In this document: piece by piece, positions 36,827-44,897 of the stretch
How positions within the stretch are numbered: position 1 is the first letter of the stretch
Layout: each line of letters begins with the position of its first letter
Source of the DNA: Mycobacterium sp. SMC-8
GTDB taxonomy: Bacteria > Actinomycetota > Actinomycetes > Mycobacteriales > Mycobacteriaceae
Length of the DNA stretch: 64,000 nt
Reading direction: 5' to 3'
Assembly: GCF_025263565.1 (NCBI RefSeq)
Contig: NZ_CP079865.1
Span: 4,898,001-4,962,000, forward strand
Made by a program: the position numbers and the translations under genes
Notes under the pieces: generated by a model
Databases searched by the model: none
Seen by the model: the letters and a program-made list of their open reading frames with translations, nothing else
What the model was told of the DNA's origin: nothing

Positions 36827-37399
36827 TCAACCGGTGACTTCGAGGATCTTGATCGCGAAGATCAGCGAGTCACCGGGCAGGATGCCCGCGCCGGGCTGGC
36901 CCTCGGGGTAGCCGTCGGCGGAGGTCATCGCCACCGCGACGGTGGAGCCGACGTTCTGACCGGCGATGGCCTTCTGGAACCCGGGCACGACCCCATCGAG
37001 CGGGAACTCCACCGGCGCACCGCGCTCATAGCTGCTGTCGAACACCGAACCGTCGCGACCGTTCACACCCATGTAGCAGACGGACACGGTGGCGGTGTCG
37101 GCCACGACAGGCCCTTCGCCGGCCTGCAGCGTCTGCACCTGGGTCTCCGCGACGCTGAACGGTGGCGTCACGGTGATCAGCGGAGCTGTCGTATCGGTCG
37201 AACCGGTCACCGCGACGTCGCCGGCGGTGCCGGGCAGTGTCCACTCCGGCGAGCCGGTGCCGTCGGGGGTCGCGGTCGGGCAATCCGGCGCCTGGGCGTC
37301 CGACGAGGGCACCAGAGTCGAACCGCAGGAGGTGAGGGTCATGGCCGAGACAGCGCCGGCGGCGAGCGCGACGGCGGAACGCAGACGAAGGGATTTCAC
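36827..37399 (-). CDS. FKBP-type peptidyl-prolyl isomerase lipoprotein
   Basis: 190 residues from GTG 37399 (GTG 37408 also possible). A lipoprotein signal with lipobox LTSC is followed by a linker and one FKBP domain: VSVCYMGVNGRDGSVFDSSYERGAPVEFPLD, VVPGFQKAIAGQNVGSTVAVAM, and the end ILPGDSLIFAIKILEV. It should act as a proline isomerase and chaperone at the outer face of the membrane. The 292 bases to the ArsR gene contain its promoter, which I cannot place. Confidence 0.88.
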   Translation of the reverse strand: MKSLRLRSAVALAAGAVSAMTLTSCGSTLVPSSDAQAPDCPTATPDGTGSPEWTLPGTAGDVAVTGSTDTTAPLITVTPPFSVAETQVQTLQAGEGPVVADTATVSVCYMGVNGRDGSVFDSSYERGAPVEFPLDGVVPGFQKAIAGQNVGSTVAVAMTSADGYPEGQPGAGILPGDSLIFAIKILEVTG

Positions 37400-37648
37400 C
37401 GGCGCCACGCTACCGGCATGCCACGGGTGCGCCTGCACGCCGGCGTCATCGGCGACGAGCTGACCGGGCTGTTCTGCACGGCCGACGTGGTGGTCGCGCC
37501 GGCGGTGGCAGCAAGCGATCTTCGGTGGTGACGCCAATGGCGTTGCTGCTGAACGGTGATCGCGGTGTTGACGATCAGCCGAGCGGACGTCGCGCATCTA
37601 CGGAAACCCCGCAATACACGCCTGACGCTCTCCCAACCGGCCCCTGAA

Positions 37649-37684
37649 ATATTCCTTGACAGGAATATCTCACGACCTTAGGGT
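37649..37684 (+). promoter_or_regulatory. ArsR operator overlapping a leaderless promoter
   Basis: A perfect inverted repeat ATATTCCT (37649-37656), spacer TGAC, AGGAATAT (37661-37668) contains a consensus -35 TTGACA at 37656-37661. After a 17-base spacer, TAGGGT (37679-37684) is a good -10. The ATG at 37692 is then seven bases from the -10, so transcription should start at or next to the A of the ATG: a leaderless mRNA with repression by binding over the -35. Confidence 0.75.
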
Positions 37685-37691
37685 TGGCGCC

Positions 37692-38033
37692 ATGCAGCCC
37701 ACCGTCTTCGCGGCACTCGGCGAGCCGAGCCGCCTCCGGATGGTCGAACTGCTGCGCACCGGACCGATGTCGGTGGGGGAGATCGCCGAGAAATTGGACA
37801 TCCGCCAGCCGCAGGTGAGTAAACACCTTCGGGTTCTTGGGGAATCGGGGATCGTCACTGGTGAGGCTGTGGCCCGCCGGCGGATCTATCACCTCACCGC
37901 CGAGCCCTTCGAGCAGATCGCCGAGTGGATCGAATCCTTCGAAACGTTGTGGGAGACCCGTCTCGATTCGCTGGGCAGCTACCTCGATTCCATCACCGAT
38001 CAAGGGAATGGCCCTGCCCCGGAAGACCTTTGA
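37692..38033 (+). CDS. ArsR-family transcriptional repressor
   Basis: 113 residues. The winged helix MQPTVFAALGEPSRLRMVELLRTGPMSVGEIAEKLDIRQPQVSKHLRVLGESG is canonical for ArsR. No metal-binding Cys pairs are visible, as in the SRPBCC-partnered subgroup. It lies 89 bases upstream of an AHSA1-type gene and is probably autoregulated through the 37649-37668 dyad. Confidence 0.92.
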   Translation: MQPTVFAALGEPSRLRMVELLRTGPMSVGEIAEKLDIRQPQVSKHLRVLGESGIVTGEAVARRRIYHLTAEPFEQIAEWIESFETLWETRLDSLGSYLDSITDQGNGPAPEDL

Positions 38034-38122
38034 CACGGCAGCCACCGCCGGCACGCCCACCGGAACGCTTCATCGAGAGATCGTCACACGAGCCGTCGGC
38101 GGACGGCAGATCGGAGATCACC

Positions 38123-38617
38123 ATGCTCTTGCAGCTCCTGAAACCGAAGAACCTCAGCTTCGAGCGCACCTACCGCGCTCCAATGGAGACGGTCTGGCGG
38201 GCCTGGACCGATCCCGACATTTTGCGGCAGTGGTGGGGACCGGAGAAGACGGTCGTTCCCGAGTGCCGTGTCGACCTGCAGGTCGGCGGTGAGCTCTACA
38301 TCGTCATGGAGGCCGGCGAGGCGATGGGCAAATACCAGGGCACCCGGTGGCCCATGGCGGGCACGTTCACCCGGATCGATGCGGGCGCCGGCCTGACCTA
38401 CGACGCCCGGTCATGGACCGAGGGTGAGGAGGAGGGGACCACCATCCACCACACCAACGACGTCACACTGTCCGCGGGTGACGGCACCACCACGGTGCGC
38501 CTTCAGGTCACGATCACCAAGATCGGTCCTAAGGCCAAGCTGGCGGCGTTCGGCATGAAGTGGGGATACAAGGCGCAATTCGACAAGCTGGAGAAGTACC
38601 TTTCAGCCCACGCTTGA
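38123..38617 (+). CDS. SRPBCC/AHSA1-family protein partnered with ArsR
   Basis: 164 residues from ATG 38123 (GGAG seven bases upstream). The AHSA1 pattern FERTYRAPMETVWRAWTDPDILRQWWGPEKTVVPECRVDLQVGG is textbook, and the C-terminus FGMKWGYKAQFDKLEKYL also fits. ArsR-AHSA1 pairs are widespread; the SRPBCC protein probably binds a hydrophobic ligand and its gene is controlled by the ArsR. The 3' end overlaps the convergent nitrilase by 15 bases. Confidence 0.9.
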   Translation: MLLQLLKPKNLSFERTYRAPMETVWRAWTDPDILRQWWGPEKTVVPECRVDLQVGGELYIVMEAGEAMGKYQGTRWPMAGTFTRIDAGAGLTYDARSWTEGEEEGTTIHHTNDVTLSAGDGTTTVRLQVTITKIGPKAKLAAFGMKWGYKAQFDKLEKYLSAHA

Positions 38618-39565
38618 ACCCGGTTGGTCAGCGCGGCGACCCGCTCCTGGCCGCACCACGTGACGGCGGTACCAGCGCCGCCCGTGCCAGCGCTGATAGT
38701 GCCAGGCCGCCGCGGGGAGCGGACCACGCCGGTGCAGCCAATACCGCTGGGGCAGGTCGAGCTCCGGTGTGCGACGGCCGATCTCGATCTCTGCGAGCAC
38801 CACGCCGGGGCCCTCGTCGGCGCGGCGTTCGGCGATAACCTGACCGCGGGCGTCGGCGATCAGGGTGGAGCCCTCGAAGTGGCCGCGATACGTGACCGGC
38901 AGCCAGGGCATGCGGCATGTCAGACCGCCGGAGTGCGCCGCGTGCAGGATGGGTGCGCCCACATACCGGGCGAACATCGGCGCGACAGTTCTCGCCGTCG
39001 TGGAGTTGTCGTGTTCCCAGCGGTCGAATACGGCGCGGGGGTGCCACCCGGGGATCGACCACCACCCCGAACCTGTCATGAGCAGATCGACTCTCGAGCG
39101 CAGGCGCGCGGCGGAACGCGTGCGCATCAGCTCCCAGCACACCGCGGCGCCCACCTGATAGCCATCTGCTGTGAACACGCCGTCGTCGCGTCCACCGGTG
39201 TAGAACGCGTTCTCCCACATCGTCGGGAGGTCTTTGTCATGCCGTCCTACAAGTCCGTTCGGCCCGACCGCCAAGTAAGCATTGCGTACGTGCCCGTCGG
39301 CGTCTCGACAGAGAAAGGAACCGCCGACCAGAGCCTGATGCCGACCGGCGAGCGTGATGAGCAACTCGGTCGCCGCACCGTCCGCAGGGAGCGCGGCGTC
39401 CTTGAGTGAATCGACGAAGCCGATACCCGTTGAGAAGAACTCGGGAAGCGCGATGATCCGGGCGCCGGCGCGGCCCGCCTGGTCGGCGAGTTGTTCGCAT
39501 GCGGCCAGGTTGGCGGACACGTCGCCGAGAACCGCCTCCAATTGGACTGCCGCTACCCGCACCAT
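38603..39565 (-). CDS. Carbon-nitrogen hydrolase (nitrilase superfamily)
   Basis: 320 residues from ATG 39565. The catalytic triad is Glu42 in ALPEFF, Lys111 in HDKDLP and Cys143 in AVCWELMRT. The family hydrolyses nitriles, amides or carbamoyl groups. The C-terminal ~30 residues are Arg/Trp-rich (YQRWHGRRWYRRHVVR), an unusual basic tail. It lies 62 bases after the fatty acid hydroxylase-like gene and may belong to the same FadR-controlled transcript. Confidence 0.88.
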   Translation of the reverse strand: MVRVAAVQLEAVLGDVSANLAACEQLADQAGRAGARIIALPEFFSTGIGFVDSLKDAALPADGAATELLITLAGRHQALVGGSFLCRDADGHVRNAYLAVGPNGLVGRHDKDLPTMWENAFYTGGRDDGVFTADGYQVGAAVCWELMRTRSAARLRSRVDLLMTGSGWWSIPGWHPRAVFDRWEHDNSTTARTVAPMFARYVGAPILHAAHSGGLTCRMPWLPVTYRGHFEGSTLIADARGQVIAERRADEGPGVVLAEIEIGRRTPELDLPQRYWLHRRGPLPAAAWHYQRWHGRRWYRRHVVRPGAGRRADQPGSSVG

Positions 39566-39627
39566 GACTGGACATAGTAGAGAACACACGCAGCGGGCCG
39601 CCTGGCAGAACCCGCGACGGGTAAGAC

Positions 39628-40293
39628 CTACCGCTGCCCGTGCAGGTACTTCGCCGTGGGGGACGTGGGGACCGTGACCGGATCGGGGTAGGTGCCCAGC
39701 ACCCGGTCGGCTGTGCCGGTGCTGGTGACCGTGTACCAGTAATGCGCGTTCTTGAAGTGGTGCTGGCGGTGGTTTCGCCAGATCGCCCGATAGACGGCGG
39801 TCTTGGGCTTGTAATCGGTGTGGACGAGGAAGTGACACCACTCGTAGCACAGGCCCAGCACTGTCAGGAAGGTGAGGAAGGTGAGGCCGAGCGCTGTGCG
39901 CGGAAACGCCAGCAAAGCGATCCCCAGTGCGACGGGCAGCACCCAGACCACGGCTTGCCATGGGATGAAGATGAGCGCGATGTCCCTCGGATCGACGTGG
40001 TGTTCCCGATGTTTGCGTGCCAGCAGAGGGTCGATACGCAGCATGCCGAGCTGGCGTGGTCGCCAATGCAGGATGCACACGTGCACAAGCCATTCGAAGA
40101 ACGGGAAGGCTGCGAGCATGACTGCGGGCACGAGGACGTCGGTGATCTGCCAATCTCCGAGGGCGATGCGGACGCCGGCCGCCACGACGAGCGTCGCGCC
40201 GATCATCCAGGGTGAGGGATGACGCCAGAATTCGCGCCCCGCGTCCAACAGCGTGAATCGTCTGCGGGCTGATCGGGCCGGGCTGGTAGTCAT
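39628..40293 (-). CDS. Fatty acid hydroxylase / sterol desaturase superfamily membrane protein
   Basis: 221 residues with four hydrophobic segments. The di-iron histidine clusters are visible: FEWLVHVCILHW, HREHHVDP, CYEWCHFLVH and HRQHHFKNAHYW. Such enzymes use oxygen and iron to hydroxylate or desaturate lipids. Its ATG overlaps the TGA of the GntR regulator (TGATG), indicating direct coupling and control by that regulator. Confidence 0.88.
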   Translation of the reverse strand: MTTSPARSARRRFTLLDAGREFWRHPSPWMIGATLVVAAGVRIALGDWQITDVLVPAVMLAAFPFFEWLVHVCILHWRPRQLGMLRIDPLLARKHREHHVDPRDIALIFIPWQAVVWVLPVALGIALLAFPRTALGLTFLTFLTVLGLCYEWCHFLVHTDYKPKTAVYRAIWRNHRQHHFKNAHYWYTVTSTGTADRVLGTYPDPVTVPTSPTAKYLHGQR

Positions 40294-41012
40294 CAGCGTT
40301 CCTCCAGGGTGTGCAGTGCATCCAGCAGAGCGTTCGTCGCAGGTTCGAGGAGTTGGTGAGCCTCGGCGTGGGCCGCGGCGGAGTCGCCGGCCAGGACCGC
40401 GTCGGCAACCGCTCGGTAGGCGTCCACACGGCCGACTTCGGCGGCCATCATCGTGGCTAGGGCGGACAGCGCGGGTTCGTAGGTGGCGCGCAGCGTGTTG
40501 AACATGAGCCGGAATGCGATGGAGTCGGCTCCGTCGACGAGGTGGTCCCAGAAGTCCAGCGCGTGTCGTTGCGCGGCAACGGGATCGGTTTCGTCGTTGA
40601 GCGCACGTACGGTGGCATTCAACTCGTCCGACAGCTCGGGGCCGCGGCGCTGCGCCGCGAGCTCGGCCACTTTGGGTCCGTTGTGCAACCTGGTCTCGAG
40701 GATGCTGCCGACGACGGCAAGGTCGAGTTCACCGGCCCGGATCAGCAGCCGGGGGAGTAAATCGAGCCCTGCGGTGCGCCGGAAGTCGCGCACCGTGGTG
40801 GCGTCGCCCTGGCGAACCTCGATCAGTCCCGCGGCGGCCAGCCGCTTGAGCGCCTCGCGAATCGCGGGCCGCGAGACCCCCAACACCTCGGCGAGCCGCC
40901 GCTCGCTCGGCAGCGTCTCACCCGGCCGCATCTCACCACTGAGGACATCGTCGATGATCTGCTCGAAAACATCCTCCGGGACCGAGCGACGGTTCACCGG
41001 TCGCAGTGCCAT
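40293..41012 (-). CDS. GntR-family regulator, FadR/FCD subgroup
   Basis: 239 residues. The winged [42 protein letters not shown] (~32-70) is followed by an all-helical FCD effector domain with candidate metal/acid-binding residues ([11 protein letters not shown] and HAEAHQLL). FCD regulators respond to organic or fatty acids. It is the first gene of an operon with the hydroxylase and perhaps the nitrilase. A FadR-type dyad lies 38 bases upstream. Confidence 0.92.
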   Translation of the reverse strand: MALRPVNRRSVPEDVFEQIIDDVLSGEMRPGETLPSERRLAEVLGVSRPAIREALKRLAAAGLIEVRQGDATTVRDFRRTAGLDLLPRLLIRAGELDLAVVGSILETRLHNGPKVAELAAQRRGPELSDELNATVRALNDETDPVAAQRHALDFWDHLVDGADSIAFRLMFNTLRATYEPALSALATMMAAEVGRVDAYRAVADAVLAGDSAAAHAEAHQLLEPATNALLDALHTLEER

Positions 41013-41036
41013 GCCACCGAGGATTGCAGGACCGAC

Positions 41037-41061
41037 GGTCAGACGTCAACTGGTCAGACCA
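41037..41061. promoter_or_regulatory. FadR-type operator and -35 element
   Basis: TGGTCAGACCA (41051-41061) is a perfect dyad of the TGGTNNNACCA class bound by FadR/FCD regulators. The octamer GGTCAGAC recurs at 41037-41044 (direct repeat, 15 bases apart). On the minus strand, TTGACG (complement of 41044-41049) sits between them as a -35, with a weak CAATCC -10 (41021-41026) that would give a start site near the ATG at 41012. Confidence 0.7.
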
Positions 41062-41285
41062 ATCCGCAGGGCGTTGTCACCGCTGCCTGGCCTCTACTAT
41101 GTCGATCTCCTGCTGCCCCGGTGCGTGGGTTTTTTCGGCCTGACAGGCCAACTGTGTGCATCGGGCTTGGGACCGGCAGGACCATGTCGATCGCGCGTCG
41201 AGGTGGGAAGGTTCTTTTGCAAACGGTGGGCGCCGGTGATTGCCCCACGGCACACACGACCCCAATAAGGTTGGGAGGCGCGGAG

Positions 41286-42341
41286 TTGCTGCACTCATCG
41301 TCGACCGTACGCCCCTGGGTCTGGATGCTGCGACTGCTCGCCGTCACGGTCACCCTTCTCGCCGGATGCAGTAGCTCGACCAACTCTGCCGAGACCGGTA
41401 CCCCCGCCCCACCCAACGGCTCGCCGGCCCCAGCCCCGACAGCCGGCACTGACATACCGGCACTCGTTCGACAGGTCGAGCCATCGGTCGTCACGGTGCT
41501 CACCGAGACCGGTGTGGGCAGCGGCATTGTGTACAGAGCCGACGGCACAATCGTCACCAATGCGCACGTGGTCGCGGGCGCGCAGGACGTCACGATAGCC
41601 CTCGCCGATGGGCAACAGGTTCAGGGAAAGGTTCGTGGCGTCGACGAGGTTTCCGACGTCGCCGTCATCCAAGCCGACCGAAAGAGCCTGCCCGCCGCGA
41701 AATTTCAGAATCCGCTGCCCCAGGTCGGCGAACTCGCCGTCGTCATCGGCAGCCCGCTGGGATTCGAGGCGACAGTGACATCCGGCATCATCTCGGGATT
41801 GCACCGCCAGATCCCCGGGTCGGCGTCCACCGGCGCGTCGCTCGTCGACCTGATCCAGACCGACGCCGCCATCTCCCCGGGCAACTCAGGGGGTGCGGTT
41901 CTCGATGCGCAAGGAGAAGTTGTCGGCATGAGCGTGGCCTACATTCCGCCGACGGCGGGTGCGGTGGCCCTTGGGTTCGCAATCCCGACGGCGACCGTCG
42001 TCGACGTCGCCGATCAGCTGCTGACCACCGGTACCGTCCGCCACTCGTATATTGGCATTCAGCCCGCCACCCTCACCCCCGAGATCGCACGCCTGCTGGG
42101 AGTCAACCGCACGAGCGGAGTGGTGGTCATGCGGGTCTCCACCCCGAGTCCCGCTGCGGAGGCAGGCATCCGACCGGGCGACATCGTCATCGCATTCAAC
42201 GGTGAGGAAACCGCGACAGCGGAGGAACTCATAGCAGCGCTTCGCGGCACCAAGCCAGGCGACCGCGTCCGGTTGACGGTCTTGCGCGGAGCCGAGACCC
42301 GAGAGATCACAGTGGTAGTGGCGGAGCGTCCCGCCGCGTAG
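41286..42341 (+). CDS. HtrA/DegP-like trypsin-family (S1C) lipoprotein protease with PDZ domain
   Basis: 351 residues from TTG 41286, favoured by GGGAGG seven bases upstream; ATG 41325 is an alternative. The signal ends in lipobox LLAGC. The serine protease domain has the complete triad: IVTNAHVVAG (His), EVSDVAVIQA (Asp) and ISPGNSGGAVL (Ser, ~200). A single PDZ domain (SYIGIQPATL ... AGIRPGDIVIAFNGEE) follows. It should degrade or refold damaged extracytoplasmic proteins under envelope stress. Confidence 0.92.
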   Translation: MLHSSSTVRPWVWMLRLLAVTVTLLAGCSSSTNSAETGTPAPPNGSPAPAPTAGTDIPALVRQVEPSVVTVLTETGVGSGIVYRADGTIVTNAHVVAGAQDVTIALADGQQVQGKVRGVDEVSDVAVIQADRKSLPAAKFQNPLPQVGELAVVIGSPLGFEATVTSGIISGLHRQIPGSASTGASLVDLIQTDAAISPGNSGGAVLDAQGEVVGMSVAYIPPTAGAVALGFAIPTATVVDVADQLLTTGTVRHSYIGIQPATLTPEIARLLGVNRTSGVVVMRVSTPSPAAEAGIRPGDIVIAFNGEETATAEELIAALRGTKPGDRVRLTVLRGAETREITVVVAERPAA

Positions 42342-42503
42342 AGCGATCGTGCCGTATTCGGAGTCGGCCTTGTGCTGAGGGGGCGAACTCGGCGCCGAAA
42401 ATTCGGTTCGTCGGCCCCACTCCGTGGCTCCCTCGGCATCGCACACTACGGGGAGGACGCAGACACTCGAAAAGGAAGCAGTTGTGAACGACGGACCGCG
42501 GAG

Positions 42504-42590
42504 ATGCTGCTGACTCGGATCACCCTCGAGAACGTCATGCCGGAGAACGACATTGCACGGGCAATGATCATGGCCGCCGGTCGACGATGA
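42504..42590 (+). CDS. Possible 28-residue leader ORF overlapping ltrA-like start
   Basis: ATG 42504 to TGA 42590 encodes MLLTRITLENVMPENDIARA plus eight more residues, and its stop overlaps the ATG of the LtrA-like gene by four bases (ATGA). The coupling geometry is suggestive, but no proper ribosome site precedes the ATG and no family is recognised. Confidence 0.25.
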   Translation: MLLTRITLENVMPENDIARAMIMAAGRR

Positions 42591-43795
42591 CGGTCGACGA
42601 CGGCAACGCTCTTGGGGGACCGGCCGGGCGCGAACCCAACACCGACGAATTGCGGGGGCCGCAGGAGGTTGAGGGGCGGTCGGTCGGCTACCTGGAGTTG
42701 TTCTTCGACCTCACATTCGTATTCGCGATGTCGCAGGTCACTCACCTGATGCTCAGCGACATGTCCTGGCAGGGTTTCGGCCGGGGTATGCTTGCGCTCT
42801 TCGCCCTCTGGTGGGCGTGGGTCTGCTACGCCTGGCTGACCAACATGTTCGCAATCGCGCGGGTGGTCTACACCGCTCTGATCGTCCTCTCGATGGCGGC
42901 GATGATGATCGCGGTGATCGTGCTGCCCATTGCATTCACCACGGGGACCCTCATTTTCGGGCTCGCGTTGCTTGCTGTCCGGCTCATCAACGCCGGGCTG
43001 TTCATCAGCTCGGCATCCCGAGGCGGGGCTGAATTGGTGGCGACGATCCGGCGGCTGAGTGTGGGCCTGCTTGTCGGGCCGACCCTGATCGTCGCCGCCG
43101 CGTTTGTGGACTCCCCTTACCGCGAGCTGCTGTGGGTAGCGGCGGCCGCAGCCGATTTCGGCAGTCCCTTGGTAGCGGGAACCAACGGACTTCTGGTCGT
43201 GCCTTCGTATTTCGTCCATCGCCACGGTTTGATCATCATCATCGCGCTGGGCGAGGCGATCATCGCGCTGGGAGGCGGTGCATCCGAACACCATCACCAT
43301 CCCGGTGTCCTGAGCGCTGTGGTTCTCGGAGTGCTGATCACGGCCACCCTGTGGTGGACCTACTTCGGCCTCGCCGCGGGCGCCGAAGAACGTCTTCGAC
43401 GAACACCCCCTTCCGAGCGGGCGGCGTTGGCCCGCGACGCCTACAGCTATCTGCACCTGCCGCTCGTCGCGGGGATCATCTTCTTCGCCCTCGGGGCACG
43501 GGTTTCGGTGGAACACCTCGACAAGCCGCTGGCGCCGCTGGCCGCCCTCGCCCTCACCGGTGGATTGGCGCTGTTCTACGTCGGCGAGGTCGCCTACCGA
43601 TGGCGTGATCACCACCAGTTGGTAGTCGATCGGCTCCTCACCGCGGCCGCCTACCTCATGGTGTTTCCGGTGGCGACCGAAGTCCCCGCGCTGGTATCGC
43701 TGACCCTCCTTACCACGATCGGAGCCTTACGACTCGCATGGGAGCTGTGGCGGCGCCCCCAGATCGGAACCGTCAGAGCGGGAACAGTGCATTGA
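42587..43795 (+). CDS. Low temperature requirement protein A (LtrA) family membrane protein
   Basis: 402 residues with ~11 hydrophobic segments. The family motif VGYLELFFDLTFVFAMSQVTHL near the start, ALWWAWVCYAWLTN, and GLIIIIALGEAIIALGGG are diagnostic of LtrA. Function is poorly known; named for cold growth in Listeria. A His-rich loop (EHHHHPG) is present. The start overlaps a short upstream ORF. Confidence 0.9.
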   Translation: MTVDDGNALGGPAGREPNTDELRGPQEVEGRSVGYLELFFDLTFVFAMSQVTHLMLSDMSWQGFGRGMLALFALWWAWVCYAWLTNMFAIARVVYTALIVLSMAAMMIAVIVLPIAFTTGTLIFGLALLAVRLINAGLFISSASRGGAELVATIRRLSVGLLVGPTLIVAAAFVDSPYRELLWVAAAAADFGSPLVAGTNGLLVVPSYFVHRHGLIIIIALGEAIIALGGGASEHHHHPGVLSAVVLGVLITATLWWTYFGLAAGAEERLRRTPPSERAALARDAYSYLHLPLVAGIIFFALGARVSVEHLDKPLAPLAALALTGGLALFYVGEVAYRWRDHHQLVVDRLLTAAAYLMVFPVATEVPALVSLTLLTTIGALRLAWELWRRPQIGTVRAGTVH

Positions 43796-43926
43796 CATGA
43801 CCTGCCGGGCCGAACCGGCTCGGCGAGATTGCGCCTGCGGGTCCGGTTCGGTGTCGCCGACGACAATGCCAAAGTTGAGCGTTGGCCTGCTCGGGCCGGT
43901 CTGGATCTTTGGAGCGGAGGTATCGA

Positions 43927-44379
43927 GTGACCCATCCCTCAGGTATTCCGGTGTTGGAAAGGTTCTTCCGCTCGGTGGGCGGCATCAAGATCGACAAGAA
44001 CGATGTGCGCCGCTTCCGCGAGTTCATCGACGAGAAGATCGATGACATTGCCATCGCCGGGCGTAATTCGGCCAAATGGAACGGGCGTGACGTGATCGTG
44101 CCGCAGGACCTTCCGATCACCAAGGGCGTTCAGGAGCGAATGCGCGAGTTCGACAAGCTCGAGGAGGCCGAGGAAATCCGTGAGCTGCTGCGCCAGGCGG
44201 TGAGGAATCCACCCGGGGACGTCATGTTTGCCGAGGATACCGAGCAGCTGCTGCCGGAGTTGTTCGGCGGGTTGAGTATTGCGGTGGCCCGCTCGTTTCG
44301 CGTGGTGGACGCCACCGTGTCCAACCCGTCGACCGAAGATTGGGATCGGGTGTATGAGCTCTTTCGGCTGGTGTTCTGA
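43927..44379 (+). CDS. DUF1931-family histone-fold protein
   Basis: 150 residues from GTG with a strong GGAGCGGAGG site. PVLERFFRSVGGIKIDKNDVRRFREFIDEKIDDIAIAG and DVIVPQDLPITKGVQERM followed by a second helical half (AEEIRELLRQA, VMFAEDTEQLLPELFGGLSIAVARSFRVVDA) match DUF1931, whose Aquifex member has a pseudo-dimeric histone fold. It could bind DNA as a single-chain histone doublet, though this activity is not established for the family. It is 60 bases before an Hsp20 gene and begins the stress gene group. Confidence 0.88.
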   Translation: MTHPSGIPVLERFFRSVGGIKIDKNDVRRFREFIDEKIDDIAIAGRNSAKWNGRDVIVPQDLPITKGVQERMREFDKLEEAEEIRELLRQAVRNPPGDVMFAEDTEQLLPELFGGLSIAVARSFRVVDATVSNPSTEDWDRVYELFRLVF

Positions 44380-44439
44380 TGTTCGCCGTGTCTCGCCCGT
44401 CGTGACGGACTTACCGCTGATTCGTAAAGGGGAAATGAC

Positions 44440-44895
44440 ATGACTTCGGCACTGCAACGTTCCGCCGGCCAGGCGGAGAGGCGCCCATGGCGCGAGCTCG
44501 AGAATCTTTATGCCGAGATGGGTCGGCTCGCGCAGTCGGTGTTCGGTGGATCCACGAGTGAGGGTGCGTGGATGCCCGCGGCCGATATCGTTGAGACCGA
44601 CAGCGCCTACATCATCGAGCTTGAGCTTCCGGGGGTGCGGAGCGAAGACGTGGACGTCACGATGAACGGCAACGAGTTGGTGGTCACCGGCGAGGTGAAG
44701 GAGCGCAAGCGCGAGGGCCTGTTCCGTCGCCGGACACGAAAGGTCGGTCGATTCGAATTTCGGGTAACGCTGCCGGGCTACCTGCGCAACGGCGACGTCG
44801 AAGCAACGTTGGCGTATGGCGTCCTCAAGGTTTATGTGCCCAAAGAAAGCACACAGTCGAACAAGATCACAGTGAGTGAGTCAGTCGAAGGCTGA
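44440..44895 (+). CDS. Small heat shock protein Hsp20 (alpha-crystallin)
   Basis: 151 residues behind a good site (AAAGGGGAA). The alpha-crystallin domain spans ~45-140 with WMPAADIVETDSAYIIELELPG, VTMNGNELVVTGEVK, the FEFRVTLPGYL strand and YGVLKVYVPK. It is an ATP-independent holdase. It follows the DUF1931 gene and is convergent with the PucR-type regulator (two bases between stops). Confidence 0.95.
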   Translation: MTSALQRSAGQAERRPWRELENLYAEMGRLAQSVFGGSTSEGAWMPAADIVETDSAYIIELELPGVRSEDVDVTMNGNELVVTGEVKERKREGLFRRRTRKVGRFEFRVTLPGYLRNGDVEATLAYGVLKVYVPKESTQSNKITVSESVEG

Positions 44896-44897
44896 CC

